From an uncultured Collinsella sp. (GTDB taxonomy: Bacteria; Actinomycetota; Coriobacteriia; Coriobacteriales; Coriobacteriaceae): a stretch of DNA of 18,227 bases. This document shows positions 6,674-13,477 of the stretch, in pieces (position 1 is the first letter of the stretch; each line of letters starts with the position of its first letter). Position numbers and translations under genes: made by a program. The notes under the pieces are model-generated. The model saw only the letters and a list, made by a program, of their open reading frames with translations, searched no databases and was not told where the DNA came from. The stretch spans positions 1-18,227 of the forward strand of contig CABUNJ010000036.1 of assembly GCA_902492935.1 (NCBI GenBank). Direction: 5' to 3'.

Positions 6674-7549
6674 CTACTCGGAAAGCTCAAAGCCGTACTT
6701 GGCCCAAATCTTCTGGGCTTTCTTGTTGGTCAGGCAAAAGTCGATAAACGCCTTGGCCTCGTCGGCATGCTCGGAGCTATCGGCGACAGCGCCGGGATAC
6801 ACGATGGGCTTGTGCGAGTCCTCGGGGCACACGAAGGCCTCCTCGATGCCGTCGTAGCGGAAGATATCGGAGCTGTAGACAAAACCTGCCACGCAGTCGC
6901 CTGTAGAGACGTAAGAAGCAGCGGTGCCGACCTTGTCGGCCAGGGCCACCTTGTCGGCGATCTCGGGAGCATACTCGCCGTCGTCGCCCTCGGTGCCGGT
7001 GTAGAGGCCCACGGAAGCCAGCGCCTGGTTGGCGTACTTGCCGGCGGGGACGGTCTTGGCGTCGCCAATGGCGATCTTGCCGTCCAGGTTCGCGACATCG
7101 GCGATGGCCTCGACCTTGGTGTCAGAGCCCTCGGCGCGGATGATCACGAGGTCGTTGACGAACATATCCTCACGGGTGTCGGCGTCGACGAGCTCGGCGG
7201 CCTCGGCGTCATCCATGGTGCCCTTGGAGGCCGTGATAAGCACGTCGACGGCGGCACCGGCGCGCATTTGCTCGACAAGGTCGCCGGACGCCTTAAACTG
7301 CGTGTCGGCAAACGTGGTACCGGTCTGGTCGGTGTAGAGCTCCTGAACCTCGGGCAGAGCCTTCTCGAGCGAGTTGGCAGCAAAGACCTGCAGCTCGACA
7401 ACCTTCTTCTTAGAGGAAGACTTGGCGGAGCCGGCATCGGAACCAGCGGGCTCGGACGTCTTGTTGCCGGAGCAGCCCGCAAGGCCAAGGCCGGCGGCAG
7501 CGACGGCAGAAAGCGAGACAAAACCGCGGCGTGAAACCATATCGAACAT
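6674..7549 (-). CDS. modA: Molybdate ABC transporter substrate-binding lipoprotein ModA
   Basis: This 291-residue binding protein captures molybdate outside the membrane for ModBC. Seen: a twin-arginine-like signal (SRRGFVSLSA, near residues 6-15) followed by the lipobox LAGC with C26, so it is probably lipid-anchored and possibly Tat-exported. A Ser/Lys-rich linker precedes the mature domain, which opens VFAANSLEKALPEV. Further features typical of ModA are KASGDLVEQM, GAAVDVLITASKG and the C-terminal YPGAVADSS...AKAFIDF. The start is the ATG at 7549 with AAGGG six bases upstream; a TTG at 7555 is in frame but lies within the spacing region. It is the first gene of modABC, with its own TATAAT box at 7609-7614. 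A tungstate preference cannot be excluded. Confidence 0.93.
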   Translation of the reverse strand: MFDMVSRRGFVSLSAVAAAGLGLAGCSGNKTSEPAGSDAGSAKSSSKKKVVELQVFAANSLEKALPEVQELYTDQTGTTFADTQFKASGDLVEQMRAGAAVDVLITASKGTMDDAEAAELVDADTREDMFVNDLVIIRAEGSDTKVEAIADVANLDGKIAIGDAKTVPAGKYANQALASVGLYTGTEGDDGEYAPEIADKVALADKVGTAASYVSTGDCVAGFVYSSDIFRYDGIEEAFVCPEDSHKPIVYPGAVADSSEHADEAKAFIDFCLTNKKAQKIWAKYGFELSE

Positions 7550-7608
7550 ATTCAACCCTTTCGGACCTTGTGCCCGGGTACCCCACCGCGGGCTTTAATC
7601 TGCAATCA

Positions 7609-7675
7609 GATTATACTTTCTCGAGAATAGTGATGGTGAGAAATTATTCTCGTCTGAGAATATATCTTCAGATAT
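7609..7675 (-). promoter_or_regulatory. modABC promoter region with a cluster of inverted repeats
   Basis: A perfect TATAAT (7614-7609, minus strand) lies 60 bases before modA, but no good -35 box lies 16-18 bases upstream. The stretch where it should be holds repeated GAGAA half-sites at 7623, 7638 and 7656, plus one inverted at 7646-7651. The pair ATTCTC-GTCT-GAGAAT (7646-7661) is a perfect inverted repeat. Next to it ATATCTTCAGATAT (7662-7675) is another. This suggests control by a DNA-binding regulator, perhaps molybdate-responsive. The sites do not look like the ModE consensus I know. Confidence 0.55.
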
Positions 7676-7706
7676 GACGCCCATCGGCTTCACCTCAGCG
7701 TCAAAC

Positions 7707-7740
7707 AAAAAGGCGGAGCAACCGTTCAGGTCGCTCCGCC
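7707..7740 (-). terminator. Rho-independent terminator of moeA-mog
   Basis: On the minus strand GGCGGAGC (7740-7733) pairs exactly with GCTCCGCC (7719-7712), with three more pairs (ACC/GGT) inside after one mismatch. TTTTT follows (7711-7707). It begins 14 bases past the mog stop and separates the moeA-mog transcript from modABC. Confidence 0.88.
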
Positions 7741-7753
7741 GCAGGTAGTGCGC

Positions 7754-8233
7754 TTATTTGGTATGTCCGCCGCCCGCTGTCATCTGAGCCGCATGCTCCA
7801 GCTGGTCTGCTATGGCCTCCCAGCTTTCGCGGGCGGCCTTCGTAGAACCGGGAAAGTTTACGACAAGCGTATGACCTCGTTGCATGCAAATAGCGCGCGA
7901 GAGCATAGCGCGGCGCGTCTTGGTCATGGAGTATGCGCGGATTGCCTCTGCAATACCCGGCACATCGCGGTCGCAGACGGCACGCGTCGCCTCGGGCGTC
8001 ACATCGCGCATCGAAAGCCCCGTACCGCCGCAGGTGAGCACGACATTGGCGTGGCACTCATCGGCGGCTTCCACAATGGCATCACCGATCTCGCTGACGT
8101 CGTCGCGCACAACCACATGTGAGGCGACCGTCCAGCCCTGCGCCTCGATAAGTTCCTCGAGTGCGGCTCCAGCCTCGTCCTGGGCAAGATCGCGCGTATC
8201 CGAGCACGTCACGATCGAAATCTTCAACTCCAT
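7754..8233 (-). CDS. mog: Molybdopterin adenylyltransferase, MogA/MoaB family
   Basis: This 159-residue MoCF_biosynth-domain protein adenylylates molybdopterin before MoeA inserts molybdate. Seen: the N-terminal strand ELKISIVTCSDTR, the family signature TCGGTGLSMRDVTPEAT (residues 67-83) and the C-terminal NFPGSTKAARESW. The start is the ATG at 8233 with AGGAGG six bases upstream, overlapping the moeA stop codon; the frame is open further upstream but that part lies within moeA. The start is only ten bases after moeA ends, so the two are co-transcribed and the terminator at 7707-7740 closes the unit. MogA and MoaB cannot be separated reliably by eye, but the activity is the same in most bacteria. 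Confidence 0.94.
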   Translation of the reverse strand: MELKISIVTCSDTRDLAQDEAGAALEELIEAQGWTVASHVVVRDDVSEIGDAIVEAADECHANVVLTCGGTGLSMRDVTPEATRAVCDRDVPGIAEAIRAYSMTKTRRAMLSRAICMQRGHTLVVNFPGSTKAARESWEAIADQLEHAAQMTAGGGHTK

Positions 8234-8243
8234 AGTCTTCCTC

Positions 8244-9506
8244 CTACAACACCGTTCCCTCGGGCAGGTCGACACGCACGACATCCACGACGTCGCCCGC
8301 CTTGAGCTCGCACGGTCCTTCGTCAATACGCAGCAGGCAGTTGGACCGCTGCATCGTGCCGAGCAGCGCCGAATTCTGCGTCTTGGCCTCGGTCACCAAC
8401 AGCTCACCGGTCTCGGGGTCGCGCAAAACCGTGGCGCGATCGAAGAAGCGTCGGTCCTGGCGCTTTTTCACGCCGTGCGTGAGCGTCGCCTGCTGCACGG
8501 GACGCTCACCCTCGGCAAAGCCGCGCATCTTGCGAATCGCCGGGCGGGCGAGCATCTCAAAGCCCACATACGCCGCGGCCGGATTGCCTGAAAGCCCCAG
8601 ATAGGGTTTACCTCCGAGCAGGCCAAACGTGATGGCCTTGCCCGGACGCATCGAGATGCGGTCAAACAGCACCTCGCCCTCACGCCGGACGAGCGCCGTC
8701 ACGTAGTCGTAATCGCCCGCCGAGGCGCCACCGCTCGTAATGACAAAATCACACTCCTGCACGGCGCGATGCACCAGCTCGGCAATCGCCTGCTCATCGT
8801 CGGGCGCAATGCCGTAGAACACGGGCTCGGCGCCGGCATCGAGCGCTTCGGCCATCAACGCCGACGAGTTGGAGTCGCGAATCTGCCCGCGCGCCGGCAG
8901 CTCACCCGGCGCGACCAGCTCCGTGCCCAGCGAGATAATGCCCACGCGCGGAGCGGCATGGACCTTCACGCTCGCGTATCCGGCGCTTGCCAGCAGACCC
9001 GCGCCCGCCGGAGCCACGACCTCGCCGGCGTGCATCACAACATCGCCGGCATGGGCCTCCTCGGCGGCAGAGCGAACGTTCTCCCCCACCTTGGCCGGCG
9101 CCGAGAACCTCACACGCGAGCCCTCGTTGCCGTCACCGTCGAGCACATCGACGATCTCGTATTTCACCACGGCATCGGCACCTTCGGGTACCGGCGCGCC
9201 CGTCATGATGCGGACCGTCTCGCCCGCGCCGATTACGCCCTCAAACACATGTCCCGCAGCCTCGTGTCCGATAACGTCGAGCGTCACCGGCGCCTCGCCA
9301 GACGCCTGCGCCAAGTCCGCCGAGCGCACGGCATACCCGTCCATGGCGCTGTTGGCAAACGGCGAAATGTCGATATCGGCCACAGCATCCTCGGCCAAGG
9401 GAAAACCAGCCGCCTGCCACACGGGAATCTCGACCAGGTCGGTCGGAGCAACGTTCGACAGAACAATCGACTGTGCGTCCTCCAGCGGAATGAGTTTCTC
9501 TGCCAT
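8244..9506 (-). CDS. moeA: Molybdopterin molybdotransferase MoeA
   Basis: This 420-residue cytoplasmic enzyme inserts molybdate into adenylylated molybdopterin, the last step of molybdenum cofactor synthesis. The full MoeA domain order is visible: MoeA_N with ANSAMDGYAV (residues 51-60) and MTGAPVPEGADAVV (101-114), the MoCF-binding domain with SLGTELV (192-198), TSGGASAGDYDYV (258-269), RPGKAITF (287-294) and LSGNPAAAYV (305-314), and a C-terminal beta domain. Length is typical. The start is the ATG at 9506 with AGAGG five bases upstream; a GTG two codons earlier falls in the spacer. It is first of a two-gene unit with mog, next to modABC. It is divergent from the chloride channel gene. Confidence 0.96.
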   Translation of the reverse strand: MAEKLIPLEDAQSIVLSNVAPTDLVEIPVWQAAGFPLAEDAVADIDISPFANSAMDGYAVRSADLAQASGEAPVTLDVIGHEAAGHVFEGVIGAGETVRIMTGAPVPEGADAVVKYEIVDVLDGDGNEGSRVRFSAPAKVGENVRSAAEEAHAGDVVMHAGEVVAPAGAGLLASAGYASVKVHAAPRVGIISLGTELVAPGELPARGQIRDSNSSALMAEALDAGAEPVFYGIAPDDEQAIAELVHRAVQECDFVITSGGASAGDYDYVTALVRREGEVLFDRISMRPGKAITFGLLGGKPYLGLSGNPAAAYVGFEMLARPAIRKMRGFAEGERPVQQATLTHGVKKRQDRRFFDRATVLRDPETGELLVTEAKTQNSALLGTMQRSNCLLRIDEGPCELKAGDVVDVVRVDLPEGTVL

Positions 9507-9563
9507 ATGCACCTCTTAATGCCACGGCGCACAACAGGGGCGCCAATTCTTTATGCTTGTCTC

Positions 9564-9569
9564 AGTATA
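9564..9569 (-). promoter_or_regulatory. Candidate -10 box for moeA-mog
   Basis: TATACT on the minus strand, 58 bases before the moeA start, within the 210-base divergent gap to the chloride channel gene. No convincing -35 box stands 16-18 bases upstream. The same bases read TATAAT on the plus strand (9566-9571), so direction is ambiguous. Confidence 0.35.
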
Positions 9570-9681
9570 ATCCCCCGACGCACGACCGCGACTCGGCCTG
9601 TACCCGCAAATACACCTGTCGGTTGCAGGCCGCGAAACAGAATGGAAACCAACCCACCGGCTCGTCGCGTTTACCGCGTTT

Positions 9682-9687
9682 TATAAT
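9682..9687 (+). promoter_or_regulatory. Candidate -10 box for the chloride channel gene
   Basis: A perfect TATAAT on the plus strand, 30 bases before the start at 9717. The sequence 16-18 bases upstream has no clear TTGACA-like element. No fluoride riboswitch or other known leader was recognised in 9507-9716. Confidence 0.4.
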
Positions 9688-9716
9688 GCTTGCGTTGCAA
9701 CCTAAAAGAGGAACGT

Positions 9717-11138
9717 ATGGCTCATAACGACAAACCTGAAAGCGCAAACGAGGCGCAGGATCATTCCCAGCCGCTCGACGACGGCGGCTTTTTCTCCCTG
9801 AACGACGTCATCACGGCAGGCAGGCATCAACTTACCCGCTCCGAGCATCTCTTGGCTGCCGACACGCGCCGCAACGCCCGCAACCTACTCGCGAGCGCTA
9901 AGTTGCTCGCACTCGTCGTCATCGTCTCGCTCGCCATGGGCGTTGCCGCTTGGGCGTTTTTGGCCTCGCTGAATATCGCGACCGACTATCGCGAGCACCA
10001 TGCGTGGATTTACGCGCTGCTTCCCGTTGTGGGCATGGCCACCGCGTGGGTCTACAAAAACCACGGCCTTGCCGCCAAGCGCGGCAACAACCTGGTCATT
10101 GACTCCGCCCTGGGCACACGCCTCATCCATATGCGCATGGCCGTCCTCACGTTTGTGTGCTCCACGCTCACGCACCTCACCGGCGGATCGGCCGGTCGCG
10201 AGGGGGCCGCGGTGCAGATTGGCGGCACCATCGCCAGCAACATCTCGAGCCTCGCCCACCTCAAAAAGCACGACCACCACGACCTCATGCTCGCCGGCAT
10301 CTCGTCGGCCTTTGGCGCCGTATTCGGTTCGCCCCTTGCCGGAGCTTTCTTTGGCATGGAGATGTGCTTTATCGGCAAGATCGACTACACCGCGGGCATC
10401 TACTGTCTGGTCGCCTCGTTTACCGGCTACTTTACGTCGCTTGCCTTGGGAACCGAGTACGAGGCGAATGTTATCGCCAGCGTTCCCAACATGACACCAC
10501 GGACGGTCGTCATCGTAGTCATCAGCGCCATCATCTTTGGTCTCACCGCACGTCTCTTTGCCTGGTCGGTTCGTACCGTCAAGAGCCTGTACGGCCACTT
10601 TATCACCAACTACATTGCTCGCGCACTCGTGGGCGCGCTCGTGGTGCTCGCGACCTACGCGATGCTCGACGCCTGGAAGTATGCCGGCCTTGCCACCTGG
10701 CTCTCGGGCGCCGGGTTCGCCGGTAACACGACCCTTGCCGACGCAGCCATCAAATTGGTCGTCACAGCGCTTACCCTGGGCGCGGGCTTCCAAGGCGGCG
10801 AGGTCACGCCCCTGTTTGGCATCGGTGCAGCGCTCGGCGGTTGGATCGGTTGCCTCGTCGGAATCGACCCCAGCTTTCTGGCGGCGCTGGGCATGCTCGG
10901 CGTGTTCTGCGCCGGTCTCAACGTACCCATCACCACCTGCATGATGGCCATCGACCTGTTCCACGGCACGGCCGCCGGGTTCTTTGTCATCGTAGCCTTT
11001 ATCAGCTACCTAACCGGCGGACACCGCGGCGTGTACCCCGCCCAGCGTATCATCTCACCCAAGCGCCGTTCGCTTATTGTGGATGAGGGCGGTACGGTAG
11101 CGGATGCTATCGAGCGCCACAACGACCTGATAGAGTAG
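9717..11138 (+). CDS. ClC-type voltage-gated chloride channel / transporter family protein
   Basis: This 473-residue integral membrane protein is of the ClC family (chloride channels and Cl-/H+ antiporters). Seen: a charged N-terminal tail (residues 1-58), many hydrophobic helices from about 62, and the selectivity signature GGSAGREGAAVQIGG (156-170), where E162 corresponds to the gating glutamate. GSPLAGAFFGMEM and GGEVTPLFGIGAALGG match the later conserved loops. The classic GSGIP motif of helix D is not recognisable, which points to the YfeO-like/'voltage-gated chloride channel family' branch rather than the EcClcA type. No CBS domains follow. The start is the ATG at 9717 with AGAGGA four bases upstream. 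The gene is 87 bases ahead of a lipid kinase and may be co-transcribed with it. The transported anion is not certain. Confidence 0.9.
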   Translation: MAHNDKPESANEAQDHSQPLDDGGFFSLNDVITAGRHQLTRSEHLLAADTRRNARNLLASAKLLALVVIVSLAMGVAAWAFLASLNIATDYREHHAWIYALLPVVGMATAWVYKNHGLAAKRGNNLVIDSALGTRLIHMRMAVLTFVCSTLTHLTGGSAGREGAAVQIGGTIASNISSLAHLKKHDHHDLMLAGISSAFGAVFGSPLAGAFFGMEMCFIGKIDYTAGIYCLVASFTGYFTSLALGTEYEANVIASVPNMTPRTVVIVVISAIIFGLTARLFAWSVRTVKSLYGHFITNYIARALVGALVVLATYAMLDAWKYAGLATWLSGAGFAGNTTLADAAIKLVVTALTLGAGFQGGEVTPLFGIGAALGGWIGCLVGIDPSFLAALGMLGVFCAGLNVPITTCMMAIDLFHGTAAGFFVIVAFISYLTGGHRGVYPAQRIISPKRRSLIVDEGGTVADAIERHNDLIE

Positions 11139-11225
11139 ACGTAAATATTCGCCGTGCAGCCACAATCGGGGGCAATTCGACCTGAGCGAGACCGCACAGT
11201 CATGTCACACGCCGGGAGTCGCCCC

Positions 11226-12188
11226 ATGCACGCAACTGATTTTGGTCGCACGCTCATCATCGCCAACCCCGCCGCCCAGTCGGGTGCGGCGCGCGAAGTT
11301 GCCGAGCGCCTGCAGCGCTTTTTGGACATGACCGCGCGCTCATCCCAGTTTGACCTGGTGCTGACCGAGCGCATGGGACATGCCAAGGAACTTGCCGCAC
11401 GGGCCCAGGACTACCGCACCGTTATCGCACTCGGCGGCGACGGCGTGATCCACGAGGTCGTCAATGGACTCATGACGCAGGATGAGGCGGTCCGGCCCGC
11501 CCTTGCCGTCCTACCTGTGGGCTCCGGCAACGATTTTGCCCAAACGCTCGGTATCGACGATTTCTCCGGCAAGGATTTTGGCGCGCTGCTCACCTGCGAG
11601 CTGCAGCGTCAGGATATCGGACGCATTCGCTCATGGAACCCCGCAAACGGCAGCGGCAAGGCTACCGTTGAGTACTACGACCAGACGCTCTCCGTCGGTA
11701 TTGACGCCGCCATCGGCCTGGGCACCACCGAGCTGCGCAAAAAGACGGGCCTAGCCGGCGCTCCGCTCTACACCCTCTCGGGTCTGGAGCAGTTTGGTCT
11801 GCGCTACCGCAACTACCCCATGACGGTCAGCTTTGACGGTGCGCCCGCCGAGCGCGTGCGGGCGATCATCATGGCGATTCAGCTGGGCCCCACGTATGGC
11901 TCGGGCTATCGCATCTGCCCCGATGCCGACCCGTGCGATGGCATGCTCGACGTTTGCTACGCCTGCGGCCCCGTCCCTCGCGCGGTTGCCCTGCCTATGT
12001 TCCTTTCGGCCAAGGATGGTCACCATACCAAGTTGCCGCCGGTTCGCATGCGCCGCTGCCGCCATGCCGAGCTCACCTTTGAGGAGCCAGACTACCCCAT
12101 CCAAGCCGACGGCGAGCCCGTTGTCGCCTCGCGCATCGAGGTGGACATCCTCGGCGGAGCCCTCCACGTCTGGCACCCCACCCACTAA
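11226..12188 (+). CDS. Diacylglycerol kinase family lipid kinase (DagK/YegS type)
   Basis: This 320-residue soluble lipid kinase is of the DAGK catalytic family, which phosphorylates diacylglycerol or related lipids with ATP at the inner membrane face. Seen: N-terminal TLIIANPAAQSGAA (residues 9-22), the nucleotide-binding ALGGDGVIHEVVNGLM (68-83), LPVGSGNDFAQTLGI (96-110) and, in the C-terminal domain, SVGIDAAIG. Length is normal. The start is the ATG at 11226 with GGGAG seven bases upstream. In-frame ATG at 11202 and GTG at 11154 have poorer ribosome binding sites and would add residues before the family's usual first strand. It ends seven bases before a 71-base hairpin element. True DgkB cannot be separated from YegS-like paralogues here. 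Confidence 0.9.
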   Translation: MHATDFGRTLIIANPAAQSGAAREVAERLQRFLDMTARSSQFDLVLTERMGHAKELAARAQDYRTVIALGGDGVIHEVVNGLMTQDEAVRPALAVLPVGSGNDFAQTLGIDDFSGKDFGALLTCELQRQDIGRIRSWNPANGSGKATVEYYDQTLSVGIDAAIGLGTTELRKKTGLAGAPLYTLSGLEQFGLRYRNYPMTVSFDGAPAERVRAIIMAIQLGPTYGSGYRICPDADPCDGMLDVCYACGPVPRAVALPMFLSAKDGHHTKLPPVRMRRCRHAELTFEEPDYPIQADGEPVVASRIEVDILGGALHVWHPTH

Positions 12189-12195
12189 CCCCACC

Positions 12196-12266
12196 TAAGT
12201 TGCGGTGAAATAGGGACTGTTTATGCAGCTAAAGCCGCAAAACAGTCCCTATTTCACCGCAACTTA
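12196..12266. repeat. 71-nt palindromic element with 27-bp perfect arms
   Basis: The arm at 12196-12222 (beginning TAAGTTGCGGTGAAATAGGG) is the exact reverse complement of 12240-12266, around a 17-base loop. It fills the gap between the convergent lipid kinase and release-factor-like genes, so it could act as a bidirectional terminator. There is no T-tract beyond the stem. The arm contains AGGGACTG / CAGTCCCT, a core shared with the 31-bp palindromes at 932 and 12681. Confidence 0.9.
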
Positions 12267-12274
12267 TGAGGAGG

Positions 12275-12655
12275 CTATTCGTCACTGCCCGGCTTGCGAC
12301 GGTTAGCCTTTTTAATGGCATTGAAGTGCTTGTCATTGAGCCTGCGCTGGCGAGAGCGCTGAGGCACCTTGGTCTTTACGCGCCGGCGCGGTGGACGCCC
12401 GCGACGCCCAAGCTCAGCGCGCAGCTTACGCAGGCAGCTACTACGGTTTTGGAACTGACTGCGGCTCTCGCGCGCCGTCACGACAATCCCCGTGGGCCCA
12501 TGCTTCATGCGCACCGCCGAATCCGTCGTGTTCACGCCCTGTCCGCCCGGACCCGTCGCGCGAAACACCTGTACCTCGCAATCGCGCGCCAGCTCCTCGA
12601 CCGACATCTCGGCATAGCGCGCATACTCGCGCCATCCCATCTTGTTCTCATCCAT
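12275..12655 (-). CDS. Small GGQ release-factor-like protein (ArfB/RF-1 domain family)
   Basis: This 126-residue RF-1 domain protein has the peptidyl-tRNA hydrolysing GGQ motif, in ATGPGGQGVNTTDSAVRM (residues 33-50, GGQ at 37-39), but no codon-recognition domains. It has a basic C-terminal tail with KTKVPQRSRQRRLNDK (94-109), resembling the ribosome-binding tail of rescue factors such as ArfB. Such proteins release nascent chains from stalled ribosomes. The start is the ATG at 12655 with GGAGG seven bases upstream; the frame extends further upstream but only into the 31-bp repeat. It follows xpt on the same strand, separated by that repeat. ArfB versus another stand-alone RF-1 domain subfamily is not settled by eye. 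Confidence 0.85.
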   Translation of the reverse strand: MDENKMGWREYARYAEMSVEELARDCEVQVFRATGPGGQGVNTTDSAVRMKHGPTGIVVTARESRSQFQNRSSCLRKLRAELGRRGRPPRRRVKTKVPQRSRQRRLNDKHFNAIKKANRRKPGSDE

Positions 12656-12680
12656 ATCAACACCTCCCCTCATACAAAAA

Positions 12681-12711
12681 ATGTGACAAAGGGAAAGTCC
12701 CTTTGTCACAT
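12681..12711. repeat. 31-bp palindrome, copy 2 (ATGTGACAAAGGGA family)
   Basis: ATGTGACAAAGGGA (12681-12694) and its reverse complement (12698-12711) flank AAG. It differs from the copy at 932-962 at one base (position 15, A instead of C). It sits between xpt and the release-factor-like gene, both minus strand, 26 bases ahead of the latter's start. Confidence 0.9.
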
Positions 12712-12738
12712 CGCATACCAATCGCTTGTGTTGCGCGC

Positions 12739-13317
12739 CTAGGCGAACGTGATTTCGCCGTTCTCGCAGTCCATTTCGGCGATACGGGCCAGGCTCTCAA
12801 CGCGGAAGCCGCGCTCGCGGAGCTTATCGCCACCGCCCTGGAAGCCCTTCTCCACGGCAATGCCGATGCCGGCAACCTCGGCGCCCGCAGCCTCGCAGAT
12901 CTTGATAAGGCCCTCGAGCGCGCAACCGTTGGCCAAAAAGTCGTCGATAATCAGGACCTTGTCACCCTCGGACAGGAAGCGCTTACCCACGATAACCGGG
13001 TACTCCTTCTGCTTGGTAAAGGAGTAGATGGTCGTGGCATACTGCTCGCCGTCGAGGTTGATGGACTGTGCCTTCTTGGCAAAGACCACCGGGACGCCGC
13101 CAAAATGCTGAGCCGCGATGCAGGCCATACCAATGCCCGAAGCCTCGATCGTCAGGATCTTGTTGATCTCGACACCCTCGAACAGACGGGCCCACTCGGC
13201 ACCCATGTGGTCGAACAGCTCAACGTCGCACTGGTGGTTGAGGAAGGCATCAACCTTAAGGACGTTACCGGCCTTTACGATGCCGTCATGGCGAATACGA
13301 TCCTCAAGCTCCTGCAT
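12739..13317 (-). CDS. xpt: Xanthine phosphoribosyltransferase
   Basis: This 192-residue enzyme converts xanthine and PRPP to XMP in purine salvage, in the cytoplasm. Seen: N-terminal VLKVDAFLNHQ (residues 19-29), TIEASGIGMA (56-65), PVVFAKK (76-82), YSFTKQ (98-103), the PRPP-binding VLIIDDFLANG (121-131) and AGIGIAVEKGFQGG, ending RVESLARI. All match B. subtilis Xpt closely as I remember it, in order and length. The ATG at 13317 has AAGGGG seven bases upstream. It stands alone behind a 160-base gap. No purine riboswitch core was recognised in that gap, so its regulation looks different from the Bacillus gene. The gap carries a ten-base direct repeat CCCCACAAGC (13400-13409, 13469-13478) and nothing else I can name. 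Confidence 0.95.
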   Translation of the reverse strand: MQELEDRIRHDGIVKAGNVLKVDAFLNHQCDVELFDHMGAEWARLFEGVEINKILTIEASGIGMACIAAQHFGGVPVVFAKKAQSINLDGEQYATTIYSFTKQKEYPVIVGKRFLSEGDKVLIIDDFLANGCALEGLIKICEAAGAEVAGIGIAVEKGFQGGGDKLRERGFRVESLARIAEMDCENGEITFA

Positions 13318-13477
13318 GGCGCAACCCCTTCTCGCGGCAACGATACCGCGCGATTAATAAACGTTGTTCGATAGTCTACCACGGACCGACCCCCGCCCGC
13401 CCCACAAGCCGCATCGCACCATAAAGCTGCAAGACCAGTAGATAGGCCCGATTCGTGGCAAGGCTGCCCCCCACAAG

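Noticed and set aside
7550..7740. Molybdenum cofactor riboswitch or ModE site before modA
   Set aside because: Neither the Moco RNA motif nor the ModE consensus is recognisable; only the GAGAA and ATATCT repeats are present.
9507..9716. Fluoride riboswitch before the ClC gene
   Set aside because: The conserved fluoride aptamer segments were not seen, so a fluoride-specific role for the channel is not supported.
13318..13477. Purine riboswitch expected upstream of xpt
   Set aside because: I looked for the conserved purine aptamer core and found none in this gap.
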